Of a stretch of 64,000 nucleotides of DNA, positions 8,758 to 18,238 are shown in pieces. A model generated the notes under the pieces. That model saw only the letters and a list, made by a program, of their open reading frames with translations. It was not told where the DNA came from and ran no database searches. Numbering within the stretch: the stretch's first letter is position 1; every line of letters starts with the position of its first letter. The stretch is from CBDUEF01 sp018063485. Lineage in GTDB: Bacteria > Pseudomonadota > Alphaproteobacteria > Rhodobacterales > Rhodobacteraceae. The position numbers were made by a program, and so were the translations under genes. Location: NCBI GenBank assembly GCA_037045435.1, contig JBAOID010000018.1:413466-477465 (forward strand). The letters run 5' to 3'.

Positions 8758-10191
8758 TTACAACCCTTTGGATTTATAGGTTGCCGCAATGCGCCCGATC
8801 GACACCAGATAGGCGGCGACCCGCAAATCCTCGACATCGCTGCGTCCGTGCCAGACCTCGCGCATTGCCGCATAGGCCCCGCGCATGGTGTCATCCAGAC
8901 CCGAGCGCACCAGCGCCAACTCATCCGAGCCTTGCAGGAACTTCTCCTTGAAATCGGGCGACAACTGCCAGCCAAGCTGCTGATCATTGGAGAGCCGCTC
9001 CAGTTCTTCAACCATCAGCCGCGAGCGTGCCTCTTCTGCCCGCCGCTGCATCCGGCCAAAGCGGATATGCGACAGGTTCTTGACCCATTCGAAATAGGAC
9101 ACCGTCACACCGCCGGCATTGGCATACATGTCGGGAATGATCACGCAGCCCTTGGCGCGCAAGATCTCGTCGCCACCAAAGGTGATCGGACCATTCGCCG
9201 CCTCGATGATCAAAGGGGCCTTGATTCGCGCCGCATTGCCCTTGTGGATCACGCCTTCCAGCGCCGCCGGGATCAGGATATCGCACTCATGCTCCAGCAC
9301 CGAAGCCCCATCGGCGACATACTTGCCCTTGGGATATTCGGCCAGCAGACCACCGTGGCGGTTCATCCATTGGCGCAGCTCTTCGATGTTCACGCCGTTT
9401 TCATCCACAATGGCACCATCACGCTCGATGACGCCGATCACCTTGGCCCCGCTGTCCTCGCTGATGAACTTGGCGGCGTGATAGCCCACATTGCCAAGGC
9501 CCTAAATCACCACCTTCTTGCCATCGAGATCGCCCGAAAGCCCGGCCTTGGCCGCATCCTCGGGGTGGCGGAAAAACGATTGCAGCGCATATTGCACGCC
9601 GCGCCCCGTGGCCTCGACCCGGCCCTGAATACCACCCGCATGCGGTGGTTTTCCGGTCACGCAGGCCTTGGCATTGATATCGGTCGTGTTCATCCGCGCG
9701 TATTGATCGGCGATCCAGGCCATTTCCCGCTCGCCCGTGCCCATATCGGGCGCTGGCACGTTTTGCGCCGGATTGATCAGATCGCGCTTGATCAACTCAT
9801 AGGCAAAGCGCCGGGTGATCTGCTCCATCTCGTGTTCGTCCCAGGCACGCGGGTCAACGCAGAGTCCGCCTTTCGAGCCGCCAAACGGCGTTTCCACCAG
9901 CGCGCATTTATAGGTCATCAGCGCCGCCAGCGCCTCAACCTCATCCTGATTGACCCCCAGCGAATAGCGGATACCGCCCTTGACTGGTTCCATATGTTCA
10001 GAATGCACCGAGCGATAACCGGTAAAAGTCTCGATCTTGCCGCGCAACCGAACTCCGAACCGCACCGTATAGGTCGAGTTGCACACCCGGATCTTCTCTT
10101 GCAGTCCGGGGCCCAAATCCATCAGGGCTGTCGCCCTTTTGAACATCAGATCAACAAACTCCCGAAAACTCGGTTCTCCAGAAACATGCAT
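8758..10191 (-). pseudogene. gdhA: Glutamate dehydrogenase, interrupted by an in-frame amber codon
   Basis: Glu/Leu/Phe/Val dehydrogenase of about 477 residues that interconverts glutamate and 2-oxoglutarate plus ammonia. The N-terminal half shows VKGGIRYSLGVNQDEVEALA, TYKCALVETPFGGSKGG with the catalytic Lys, and NVPAPDMGTGEREMAW. The C-terminal half carries the Rossmann domain starting GLGNVGYHAAKF. Codon 230, at 9502-9504, is TAG exactly where the family has a Gln or similar residue before GLGNVG (VVI*GLGNVG); a single C-to-T change from CAG explains it. The frame is otherwise intact. AGGAGG stands six bases before the ATG. It is either a recent nonsense mutation or a base-call error. Confidence 0.88.
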
Positions 10192-10562
10192 GCCATTCCT
10201 CCTGTCCGGCTTAGCGCAATACTACGCCCTCCCCTTCCTAGCGCGTCTGTCCGGGCAATTCAGCATGAATCGTCAGCATAATTCGCGACGATTTGGCTCA
10301 TGAGTGATTCGATTTTGATCGAACTGGTCAATCTCACCTCTTTTATGCCGCTATCCCGCCACCCTGCGCGTTGCCAGCCTCGAAACAATGGCCAGACCCA
10401 ACCGCCATCGTTTCCGCAAAACCCGCCACGCCACGCCAAAACCACCTCTGCCACAATTTTGACACAACTTCTGGGCAGCGAAGTGGCAGAACGGTGGAGG
10501 ATTGGGGGCAATCTTGTGACCGTAACCGTCAATTGTGTTCGTGAGGATGAAGGGTTTCGAAA
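10192..10562. other. Non-coding divergent region between gdhA and the Tad-type genes
   Basis: About 370 bp holding the promoters for gdhA (minus) and the TadG-like gene (plus). The gdhA ribosome site AGGAGG lies at 10198-10203. Near 10270-10292 an inverted AATCGTC / GACGATT pair flanks a short AT stretch. GAGGATGAAGGG precedes the plus-strand start. I see no convincing coding sequence in it. Confidence 0.6.
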
Positions 10563-12206
10563 ATGCGCATTGCCCCCCGCCTGATGTCGGCCATTAACCG
10601 CTTTTCCCGCGATGAAGACGGTGCGCTGATCATCTTTGCGCTGTTGCTGTTGACGCTGATGATCTGGATGGGAGGATTCGCGCTGGATGTGATGCGCTAT
10701 GAAACCACCCGCACCAATCTGCAAAACACGCTTGATCGCGCAACCCTCGCCGCCGCCTCGCTCAGCCAGCGGCTGGACCCGACCGCGGTGGTCAATGACT
10801 ATTTTGCCAAGGCAGGGCTGTCGGATCAATTGTCGTCGGTGACTGTCTCTCCGGCGGCCGGTTCAGCGATTGCGAATTTCCGCCAGGTCACCGCCACCGG
10901 CATCGCCAATTCCAAACCGCTGTTCCTGCACCTTCTGGGGATCAACTCGCTTGATGCCGTTGCCGGTGCCGGGGCCGAGCAGCATATCTCCAACGTCGAG
11001 ATCGCTTTGGTCCTGGATGTGTCCGGCTCGATGTCGGGTGCCAAGATCGCCAATCTCAAGGTTGCCGCCGCTGAATTCGTCCAGAACATCCTGGCCAATG
11101 ACAGCCAGCACCGCATCTCTATCGCGATTGTCCCCTACAATGCCCAGGTCAATCTGGGCCCGGTGCTGCGCGCCAAATACAACGCCACCAATCAACACGG
11201 TGTTGCCGATGTGAACTGTGTCGAGTTGCCCTTGACCAGCTTCAATGCGCTGTCACTGTCGCGCACCCTGCCGCTGCCGATGATGGCCTATGCCGATATC
11301 GCCTATGGCACCAACCAGACCGATGGCTATGTCTCGCCACTCAGCACCAGCTATGCCCGTCCGAATTACAACTCGGCCTTCTGCAAGCCCACCACTGTGA
11401 ACACCGTGCGGCTGCCCGGTCAGGACATCGCCACTTTGCAGGCCCAGATCAATGGCCTTGAGGCCGGTGGCAACACCTCGATCATGCTGGGCATGAAATG
11501 GGGCACCGTGTTGCTCGATCCCGGCACCCGCCCGATCTTTGACCAACTGATTTCGGCAAATCAAATGCCGGCCACCCTTGTGGGCCGCCCGTTCGACTAC
11601 GCCGATGTCACCGCTGGCACGGCCATGAAGGTGATCGTGCTGATGACCGATGGCGAGCATGTCGCCCACAACCGCGTCAATGACGCCTACAAGACCGAGC
11701 TGTCCCCGATCTATCGCAGCAATGGCGATGGCCAATATTCGATCTTTCACGCCACCCGCCCCGGTACCGATAAATACTGGGTGCCTCACCTTGGCACATG
11801 GCAAGCCACCGCCTGGAATTCGGGCGCAGGTTTTGCGCAGCAGGATTGGAAAGATATCTGGCACGATCTGAAACTGAGCTATGTCGCCTGGCAGTTCTAT
11901 GCCCGCGCCCTTGGCACCACCAGTGCCACCCGCTCCGCCGCCTATACCGCCGCCATGAACACCATGCGCTCGGATTATGCCTCGGTGAACACGATGAACG
12001 CGCAACTGCAACAAACCTGCGCCCTTGCCAAGGCTCAAGGCGTGATCGTCTACGGTATCGCCTTTGAGGCCCCGGCCAATGGCCAGACCCAGATTTCGCG
12101 ATGTGCGACTTCGGACGCCCACTATTTCGCCACCTATGGGCCGGGGATCCAGAAAGTTTTTCGCACCATCGCCAGCAACATCACCCAGCTTCGTCTGACG
12201 CAGTAA
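10563..12206 (+). CDS. TadG-like pilus-associated protein with von Willebrand factor A domain (copy 1)
   Basis: Membrane-anchored protein of 547 residues. The N-terminus carries the TadE/TadG-like segment DEDGALIIFALLLLTLMIWM, a prepilin-like transmembrane helix, followed by RTNLQNTLDRATLAAAS, typical of Tad-associated Flp-pilus proteins. A VWA domain starts near residue 145 with VLDVSGSMSG, the DxSxS metal-binding motif, and continues VIVLMTDGEH. It probably sits in the cytoplasmic membrane with the VWA domain outside, helping pilus assembly or surface attachment. A near-identical paralogue follows. No other Tad secretion genes (ATPase, secretin) are in the window. Confidence 0.85.
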   Translation: MRIAPRLMSAINRFSRDEDGALIIFALLLLTLMIWMGGFALDVMRYETTRTNLQNTLDRATLAAASLSQRLDPTAVVNDYFAKAGLSDQLSSVTVSPAAGSAIANFRQVTATGIANSKPLFLHLLGINSLDAVAGAGAEQHISNVEIALVLDVSGSMSGAKIANLKVAAAEFVQNILANDSQHRISIAIVPYNAQVNLGPVLRAKYNATNQHGVADVNCVELPLTSFNALSLSRTLPLPMMAYADIAYGTNQTDGYVSPLSTSYARPNYNSAFCKPTTVNTVRLPGQDIATLQAQINGLEAGGNTSIMLGMKWGTVLLDPGTRPIFDQLISANQMPATLVGRPFDYADVTAGTAMKVIVLMTDGEHVAHNRVNDAYKTELSPIYRSNGDGQYSIFHATRPGTDKYWVPHLGTWQATAWNSGAGFAQQDWKDIWHDLKLSYVAWQFYARALGTTSATRSAAYTAAMNTMRSDYASVNTMNAQLQQTCALAKAQGVIVYGIAFEAPANGQTQISRCATSDAHYFATYGPGIQKVFRTIASNITQLRLTQ

Positions 12207-12550
12207 ACCAGGATCAGCTTTCCCGCAGACAGATTAATCAAAAGGTAGGCCTGCCATGCATCGCAATCCCCTGCCATCCAATTCGCGATTGCCGCATCCT
12301 GTTGCGGCCCCAGCCCAACGGGGCCGCAGTAACGACAGATCAAGGACCGGCCATTGTTTTGTCATTGGCACCAATTGCCGCAAAGTGCCGCCATTATTTC
12401 CACTCTTGTGGGTTTGGCGGGTAAATCCATTCAAATGCCCCACAAGACGCCATACTTTCGCCGCAGCTCTCCTGCCTTTTGATCATCAGCCTATTCCCTT
12501 TCTGGCCATAGCTCCGGCACCTGCCGCGACTTATGTGTCATCGGAGACTG
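12207..12550. other. Gap between the two TadG-like genes with a GC-rich hairpin
   Basis: 344 bp without a convincing gene. A hairpin TGCGGCCCC / GGGGCCGCA with an 8-nt loop at 12303-12328 may stop transcription of the first gene; no T-tract follows it. GGAG at 12543-12546 is the ribosome site for the second TadG-like gene. Confidence 0.5.
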
Positions 12551-14249
12551 ATGATGCCGCGCAAGCAAGCAACCCAATGGACCGACCTTTGCCACGGTGC
12601 TGCCGCCCGACTGCGCCGGTTTGGTCGCGACGAGGACGGCGCGCTGATCATCTTCGCTTTGATTCTGCTGTGGTTGATGGTTTTCATGGGCACCTTCGCG
12701 ATCGACATCATGCGCTTTGAAACCACCCGCACCACGTTGCAAAACACGCTTGACCGCGCAACGCTGGCCGCAGCCTCCCTGACTCAGACGCTTGATGCCG
12801 AAGGTGTGGTGAACGACTACTTTGCCAAAGCCGGCATGTCGAGCTATCTGAAAAGTGTCGATGTGCGCGAGGGGATCAACTTTCGCGAGGTCGAGGCAAA
12901 CGCTACCGCCAATTCTGAACCGATCAGCAAATTCATGGACAGTTTCAACATGGAAACCCGCATGGATTCCGATTTGAACGACATGGAAGCGCAAAAGGGT
13001 CTGGCCTTTACCGGCGTCGAGATTAGCGGTCATTCCAAGGCAGAACAGCGCGTCACCAATGTTGAAATCACCCTTGTGCTGGACATTTCCGGCTCGATGA
13101 ACAGCAACAGCAAGCTGACCAACCTGAAAACCGCCGCCAAGGAATTTGTCGATACCGTTCTGTCCAGCGATCCCGAACACCGCATCGCAATCGCATTGGT
13201 GCCGTTCAATGGGCAGGTCAATCTGGGCAGCGGTGCTGGGCCAGAAATACAACCGCACCTATGACAACCTTGCCGCTGGCGTGGATTGCGTCGATTTGCC
13301 CTCCACCACCTACAACCAACTGGGCATGTCGCGCAGTCTTGGCCTGCCGATGACGGCCGATGCCGACACCTATTCCAGCACCAATCAGACCACCAGCTTT
13401 GTGTCTTATACCGACGGCAATGCGGTTCCCACTGAAACAAACAAATGGTGCCCGTCCTCAACCACCAATATCGTGCGCCTGCCCTCCACCAATGCCGCCG
13501 CTCTCAAAGGCTATATCCAAGGGCTGACCGCCGTTGGCGCGACCTCGATCAATGCCGGCCTCAACTGGGGCATGGCGCTGATGGACCCCGGTGCGCGCCC
13601 GATGTTCTCGCAGTTCATTTCGGCCAACAAGATGGAAAGCGCCATCGAAGGCCGCCCCTATGATTATGACGATCGTGAGGCGATGAAGATCATCGTTCTG
13701 ATGACCGACGGCGAGCATTTTGCCGAAGAGCGTGTGACCAATGATTACAAGTCCGGCGATTCCACGCTCTACAAGGGCACCGACGGCAATTATTCGATCT
13801 ATCACGCCACCCGTGCCGGAACCAGCAAATACTGGGTTCCCTATAACGCCACCTGGCAGGCCACCCCGTGGAAAAGCGGCGTGGTGCAAACCTGGCCGCA
13901 AGTGTGGTCGAAGTTCCGCCTCAGCTATGTCGCCTGGCAGTTCTACGCCCGTGCCTTCGGCTCTTCGGGAACCGGCCGCACCAATGCCTATAACTCTGCG
14001 ATGGATGCCTTCAAGGATGTGACCCCGACCAGTGCGATGGACACCCAGCTTTCCTCGATCTGCAGCCTGTCCAAGGCCTCCGGCGTCACCATTTACGGCA
14101 TTGCCTTCGAGGCTCCGACGAATGGCCAGAAAGCAATCTCAAGCTGCGCCTCATCGCCTGCGCATTACTTCAACGCTCAGGGTTTGCAGATCAAAACTGC
14201 CTTCCGCACCATCGCCAGCAACATCAGCCAGTTGAGGTTGACTCAATGA
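12551..14249 (+). pseudogene. TadG-like von Willebrand A protein (copy 2), one frameshift
   Basis: Paralogue of the preceding gene with the same plan: DEDGALIIFALILLWLMVFM anchor, RTTLQNTLDRATLAAAS, then VLDISGSMNSNSKL as VWA metal site and IIVLMTDGEH. The frame breaks at about 13229-13232, where NGQVNLG is followed by SGAGPEIQPHL and stop; one extra base there separates it from the continuation VLGQKYNRTYDNL. Copy 1 reads NLGPVLRAKYN at the same place, which shows where the frame should go. Start chosen at the first of two ATGs behind GGAG. It overlaps the next gene by 4 bp. Probably intact in the organism. Confidence 0.83.
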
Positions 14250-14779
14250 AACGCCTGCTCTGCCGCCTGAAAAACCTGTTTCGCAACGAAGACGGCGTGG
14301 CTTCGGTTGAATTCGTCATTGCCTTGCCGGTGATGCTTATTCTCTTTGCCGGATCGTTCGAGAACGGCCTGCTGATGACCCGCTCGATCCTGCTTGACAG
14401 GGCCGTGGATATGACGATGCGCGAATTGCGCCTTGGCCATTACCCGCTTCCCACCAAAGACTTGCTGAAGTCTGAAATCTGCAACCGCACGGTAATCTTC
14501 AACGATTGCATCGACGCAATCACCATCGAACTGACTCGGGTGAACACAACGAACTGGGTCATGCCGGCAACAGCCGTGGCCTGTATTGATCGTGATGAGG
14601 ATATCGAACCGGTGACCGCCCTGCAAATCGGCCAGCAGAACGACATCATGCTGGTCCGTGTCTGTGTGATCCAGGATGCCATGTTCCCCGCCATGGGCCT
14701 GGGCCAATTGCTCGCGGTAGATGATCAGGGTGGCTATTCGCTGGTTTCGGTCACCGCCTTTGTCACCGAACCCTCCTGA
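14246..14779 (+). CDS. TadE-like pilus assembly protein
   Basis: Protein of 177 residues with the TadE pattern: short basic N-terminus, NEDGVASVEFVIALPVMLIL as prepilin-like cleavage region and single membrane helix, then an extracytoplasmic part with paired cysteines. ATGA overlap with the VWA gene upstream and a 5-bp gap to the next TadE-like gene indicate one operon. Minor pilin-like pseudopilin role in Flp/Tad pili is the family expectation. Confidence 0.82.
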   Translation: MKRLLCRLKNLFRNEDGVASVEFVIALPVMLILFAGSFENGLLMTRSILLDRAVDMTMRELRLGHYPLPTKDLLKSEICNRTVIFNDCIDAITIELTRVNTTNWVMPATAVACIDRDEDIEPVTALQIGQQNDIMLVRVCVIQDAMFPAMGLGQLLAVDDQGGYSLVSVTAFVTEPS

Positions 14780-14784
14780 GGACG

Positions 14785-15354
14785 ATGATGATCATGTTTT
14801 CCCTGCGCAGCCTGTTTCACCGTTTCCGCCGCGACGAGCGCGGCTCGGTGATCGCCGAGATGGTGATCACCCTGCCGCTGCTGATCTGGGCCTATATGGC
14901 GATGTATGTCTATTGGGATGCGTTTCGCATGATCAATTCGGTGCAAAAGGCGTCCTATACGATCTCGGACATGGTTTCGCGCGAGATGCTGCCGATTGAT
15001 ACCAACTACATCAACGGTCTGCGCGACTCGATGGATTATCTTGTGCGCGAAGACACCAGCGTCAAAATGCGGTTAACCTCGATCACCTACAGCCAGATCA
15101 ACAGCCGCTTTGAGGTGCATTGGTCGCGCTCGCCGGGCAATGTGGTTCCCCAATTGACCACCGCCACCCTTCAGGCGATGATCAGCAAGATCCCGACCAT
15201 GGCCGATGGCGACTATGTGGTGCTGGTTGAAAGCTGGGTCACCTACACCCCGCTGTTCGACGTCGGCCTCGACAATACCGAGATGAGCCAATTCATCATC
15301 ACGCGGCCGCGCTTTGTGCCCAAGATCTGCCTGACCGGCATGTCCTGCACCTGA
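14785..15354 (+). CDS. Second TadE-like pilus assembly protein
   Basis: Protein of 189 residues. After a basic leader (SLFHRFRRDERGS) comes VIAEMVITLPLLIWAYMAM, the TadE-type hydrophobic helix with the conserved Glu five residues after the processing site. The remainder is an extracytoplasmic domain ending in two cysteines (ICLTGMSCT). It closes the four-gene TadG-TadG-TadE-TadE cluster. The start could be the second or third Met (MMIM). Confidence 0.8.
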   Translation: MMIMFSLRSLFHRFRRDERGSVIAEMVITLPLLIWAYMAMYVYWDAFRMINSVQKASYTISDMVSREMLPIDTNYINGLRDSMDYLVREDTSVKMRLTSITYSQINSRFEVHWSRSPGNVVPQLTTATLQAMISKIPTMADGDYVVLVESWVTYTPLFDVGLDNTEMSQFIITRPRFVPKICLTGMSCT

Positions 15355-15471
15355 CCCAGGCCAAAATCCGGCCCGTTGTGCATCCTTGCACAGCAGGCCG
15401 AGGTTTTGCGCTCATTGCCCTGGCCCCTTGCGTCGCCTAGCTTGTGCTCCAACGCATCAAGGAGCTTGCCA

Positions 15472-16383
15472 ATGTCGATCCGCCCCATCACCCAATCCAC
15501 CCTTGCCCAACCCACAACCGAAGGTGCAGGCGTGCATCTGCACCGTGCCTTTGGGTTTGGCGATCCGGCCCGCATGGACCCGTTCCTGCTGTTTGACGAT
15601 TTTCGCGGCGACGCCCCGCGCGATTACATCGCAGGCTTTCCCTGGCACCCCCATCGCGGCATCGAAACCATCACCTATGTACTGGCCGGAACCGTCGAAC
15701 ACGGCGACAGCCTTGGCAATCGCGGCAATCTGCGCGCGGGCGATGTGCAGTGGATGACCGCAGGATCAGGGATCATGCATCAGGAAATGCCGAAAGGTAA
15801 CGCAAAGGGCCAGATGCATGGCTTTCAGCTTTGGGCCAACCTGCCCTCGCATCTGAAAATGACCGCCCCGCGCTATCAGGATGTGAAATCGAATGATATC
15901 CCCGAAATCATGGATGACGACGGCACCATGGTCAAAGTCATCGTGGGCAGTTTCTGGGGCAAAACCGGCCCCGTCGATGGCATCGCCGCCGAGCCGCAAT
16001 ACCTTGATATCTTCGTGCCGCCAGAACGGAAAAAGACCTTCAAGGTTGACACCCGCCGCCACGCCTTTGCCTATGTCTTTGACGGCGCGGGAAAATTCGC
16101 TGATGCCGCAAACCCGCGCGGCGTGCTTTTGGAAAAAGAGGTCGCGGGCCAGGAGCTGAACATCCGCGATCTGTCGGGCAACCGCACCCTGATCGAATTT
16201 GGCGCAGGCGATGAGGTGACGGTGCAGGCAGGCCCCAACGGCATCCGTTTCCTTCTGATCTCGGGAGCGCCCCTTCAGGAACCGGTCGCTTGGCATGGCC
16301 CCATCGTGATGAACACCCAGGCCGAATTGCGCCAGGCGGTGACCGAGTTGCGCAATGGCACCTTCATCAAGCCCGCGCATTAA
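15472..16383 (+). CDS. Pirin family protein
   Basis: Cupin-fold pirin-like protein of 303 residues. Metal-binding histidines are visible in FPWHPHRGIETITYVL and GSGIMHQEMP. Members act as quercetin dioxygenases or redox-sensing partners; the role here is unknown. The ATG at 15472 follows AAGGAG by six bases and was chosen over in-frame codons further upstream. It stands alone, 117 bp after the TadE-like gene. Confidence 0.9.
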   Translation: MSIRPITQSTLAQPTTEGAGVHLHRAFGFGDPARMDPFLLFDDFRGDAPRDYIAGFPWHPHRGIETITYVLAGTVEHGDSLGNRGNLRAGDVQWMTAGSGIMHQEMPKGNAKGQMHGFQLWANLPSHLKMTAPRYQDVKSNDIPEIMDDDGTMVKVIVGSFWGKTGPVDGIAAEPQYLDIFVPPERKKTFKVDTRRHAFAYVFDGAGKFADAANPRGVLLEKEVAGQELNIRDLSGNRTLIEFGAGDEVTVQAGPNGIRFLLISGAPLQEPVAWHGPIVMNTQAELRQAVTELRNGTFIKPAH

Positions 16384-16447
16384 ACCGGTTCAGCTTTGCA
16401 GCGGGGCAGTCTAAGGTGTCCCAGCCATAACGCCCGAGTCCCGCCGC

Positions 16448-16678
16448 ATGAAGATCACCCTCGCCCTCTGCCTTGCGCTTTGTGCCTGCACCGCTTTCCC
16501 CAAAGTAGAGGTGGCTGAACGCGCCAACCCGGTTGCCACCCAGCCACCGCAACTGCTGCCGCTTGATCAGCTTTTGGCGATCAACGCGCAAACCTCGGGT
16601 GCCGAAACCGCAGGCCAGACCGCTGCCGCCCGCGCCGCAGCCCTGCGCGCCCGCGCCGCCGCCCTGCGCAACCGCTGA
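16448..16678 (+). CDS. Small hypothetical lipoprotein-like protein
   Basis: 76 residues. Starts MKITLALCLALCAC, a short signal sequence with cysteines at a plausible lipobox. The mature part ends in an alanine/arginine-rich amphipathic stretch (AARAAALRARAAALRNR). No family recognised. Located between pirin and hom on the same strand; real because codon use and the exported start look natural, but evidence is thin. Confidence 0.55.
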   Translation: MKITLALCLALCACTAFPKVEVAERANPVATQPPQLLPLDQLLAINAQTSGAETAGQTAAARAAALRARAAALRNR

Positions 16679-16757
16679 CCCGATTCAACCAGCCGCGTTG
16701 CACTGGTCCGACCGAACCCGCTAACACCGGGCGACCAAATCAGCCACGGAGTTTGCC

Positions 16758-18062
16758 ATGCCCGCCCCCCTTCCTATCGGCACTCCTCTGCGTGTAGGTC
16801 TGGCCGGGCTTGGCACCGTTGGTATTGGTGTCGTCAAAATCGTGCAGGACCATGCCGATCTGATCACCCTGCGCACCGGCCGCCCGGTGGTGATCACCGC
16901 CGTCTCGGCGCGCGACCGCTCCAAGAACCGCGACGCCGACCTTTCGGCCTATGCCTGGGAAACCGACCCTGTCGCCTTGGCACAGCGCGACGATGTTGAC
17001 GTTTTCGTCGAGGTGATGGGCGGCCACGAAGGCCCGGCCCGTCACGCGACCGAGGCCGCCATCGCCGCAGGCAAAGATGTGGTTTCCGCCAACAAGGCCC
17101 TGCTTGCTCATCACGGCCAATCGCTCGCCCTTGCTGCCGAGGCCGCTGGCAGGGTGATCCGGTTTGAGGCTGCCGTTGCCGGTGGCATCCCGGTGATCAA
17201 GGCCCTGACCGAGGGCCTTGCCGGCAATCGGATTCGCCGCGTCATGGGCGTGATGAACGGCTCTTGCAATTACATCCTGACAAGGATGCAGAACGAGGGC
17301 CTCAGCTATCAGGCGGTCTTTGATGCCGCCCAACAGCTTGGCTACCTCGAAGCCGATCCCGAGCTTGACGTTGGCGGCATTGATGCGGGCCACAAACTCG
17401 CCCTGCTCGCCTCTATCGCCTTTGGCACCCAGGTCAGCTTTGATGCGGTCGAACTCGAAGGCATCGGCAAGATCTCGATTGACGACATCAACCTTGCCGC
17501 CGATATGGGCTACCGGATCAAACTTCTGGGTGTGGCCCAACTTACCGGGCGCGGGTTGGAACAGCGGATGTCGCCCTGTCTTGTCCCCGCCGACAGCCCC
17601 TTGGGCCAGTTGCAGGGCGGCACCAATATGGTGGTGCTCGAAGGCGACTCGGTTGGTCAGATCGTGCTGCGCGGCCCCGGCGCAGGGATGGGCCCCACCG
17701 CCAGCGCCGTGATGTCCGATGTGATCGACATCGCACGCGGCACCCGCCTGCCCACCTTTGGCCAACCGGCCAGCAGCCTTGTCGCACCACAGGCCGCCAA
17801 AAGCGCCACCCCCGCGCCCTATTATCTGCGCATGACCCTGCTCGACAAACCCGGCGCGCTGGCCAAGATCGCCACCTGTCTGGGCGAGGCCGGGGTGTCG
17901 ATTGACCAGATGCGCCAATACCGCCACGAGGGCACCCATGCCCCGGTGCTGATTGTCACCCACAAGGCCACCCGTGACGATCTGGACCACGCCATCAGCC
18001 TGTTCGCCACCACCGGCGTTCTGGTCGGCACCCCGGTCGCTTTGCGCATCGAAGAGGTCTGA
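16758..18062 (+). CDS. hom: Homoserine dehydrogenase
   Basis: 434 residues, catalysing reduction of aspartate semialdehyde to homoserine in the threonine/methionine branch. The NAD(P)-binding site is GLAGLGTVGIGVV. The catalytic domain shows AAVAGGIPVIKAL, NGSCNYILTRM and ADPELDVGGIDAGHKLALL. A C-terminal ACT domain (YYLRMTLLDKPGALAKIA.. SIDQMRQ) suggests allosteric control by threonine. Length and domain order match alphaproteobacterial enzymes, and hom followed by glpX and recJ is the usual Rhodobacteraceae gene order. Confidence 0.97.
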   Translation: MPAPLPIGTPLRVGLAGLGTVGIGVVKIVQDHADLITLRTGRPVVITAVSARDRSKNRDADLSAYAWETDPVALAQRDDVDVFVEVMGGHEGPARHATEAAIAAGKDVVSANKALLAHHGQSLALAAEAAGRVIRFEAAVAGGIPVIKALTEGLAGNRIRRVMGVMNGSCNYILTRMQNEGLSYQAVFDAAQQLGYLEADPELDVGGIDAGHKLALLASIAFGTQVSFDAVELEGIGKISIDDINLAADMGYRIKLLGVAQLTGRGLEQRMSPCLVPADSPLGQLQGGTNMVVLEGDSVGQIVLRGPGAGMGPTASAVMSDVIDIARGTRLPTFGQPASSLVAPQAAKSATPAPYYLRMTLLDKPGALAKIATCLGEAGVSIDQMRQYRHEGTHAPVLIVTHKATRDDLDHAISLFATTGVLVGTPVALRIEEV

Positions 18063-18238
18063 TGGGCTGGTTTTTGTCGACCTGATGCTGTCAGCACGCA
18101 AAAAGCACGCAAGCAGCACGGGAAAAATACGGCAAAAGCGGGCATAACCCTTTCCCAAAGCAGTTAGCGCCACCACGCTTGCCGCCGCGCCCGCCGCCCG
18201 TTATGGGGGGGCAACACCTCAGCCAAAGGATACCCGTA

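Noticed and set aside
9502..9504. The gdhA TAG as programmed recoding (pyrrolysine or readthrough)
   Set aside because: No pyl genes or stem-loop context are visible, and the family has an ordinary residue at this position.
7969..10281. A 770-codon open frame on the plus strand opposite the CHAT and gdhA genes
   Set aside because: It is His/Arg/Gln/Pro-rich, has no recognisable motif, and is the expected antisense shadow of GC-rich coding DNA; both minus-strand genes have clear family motifs.
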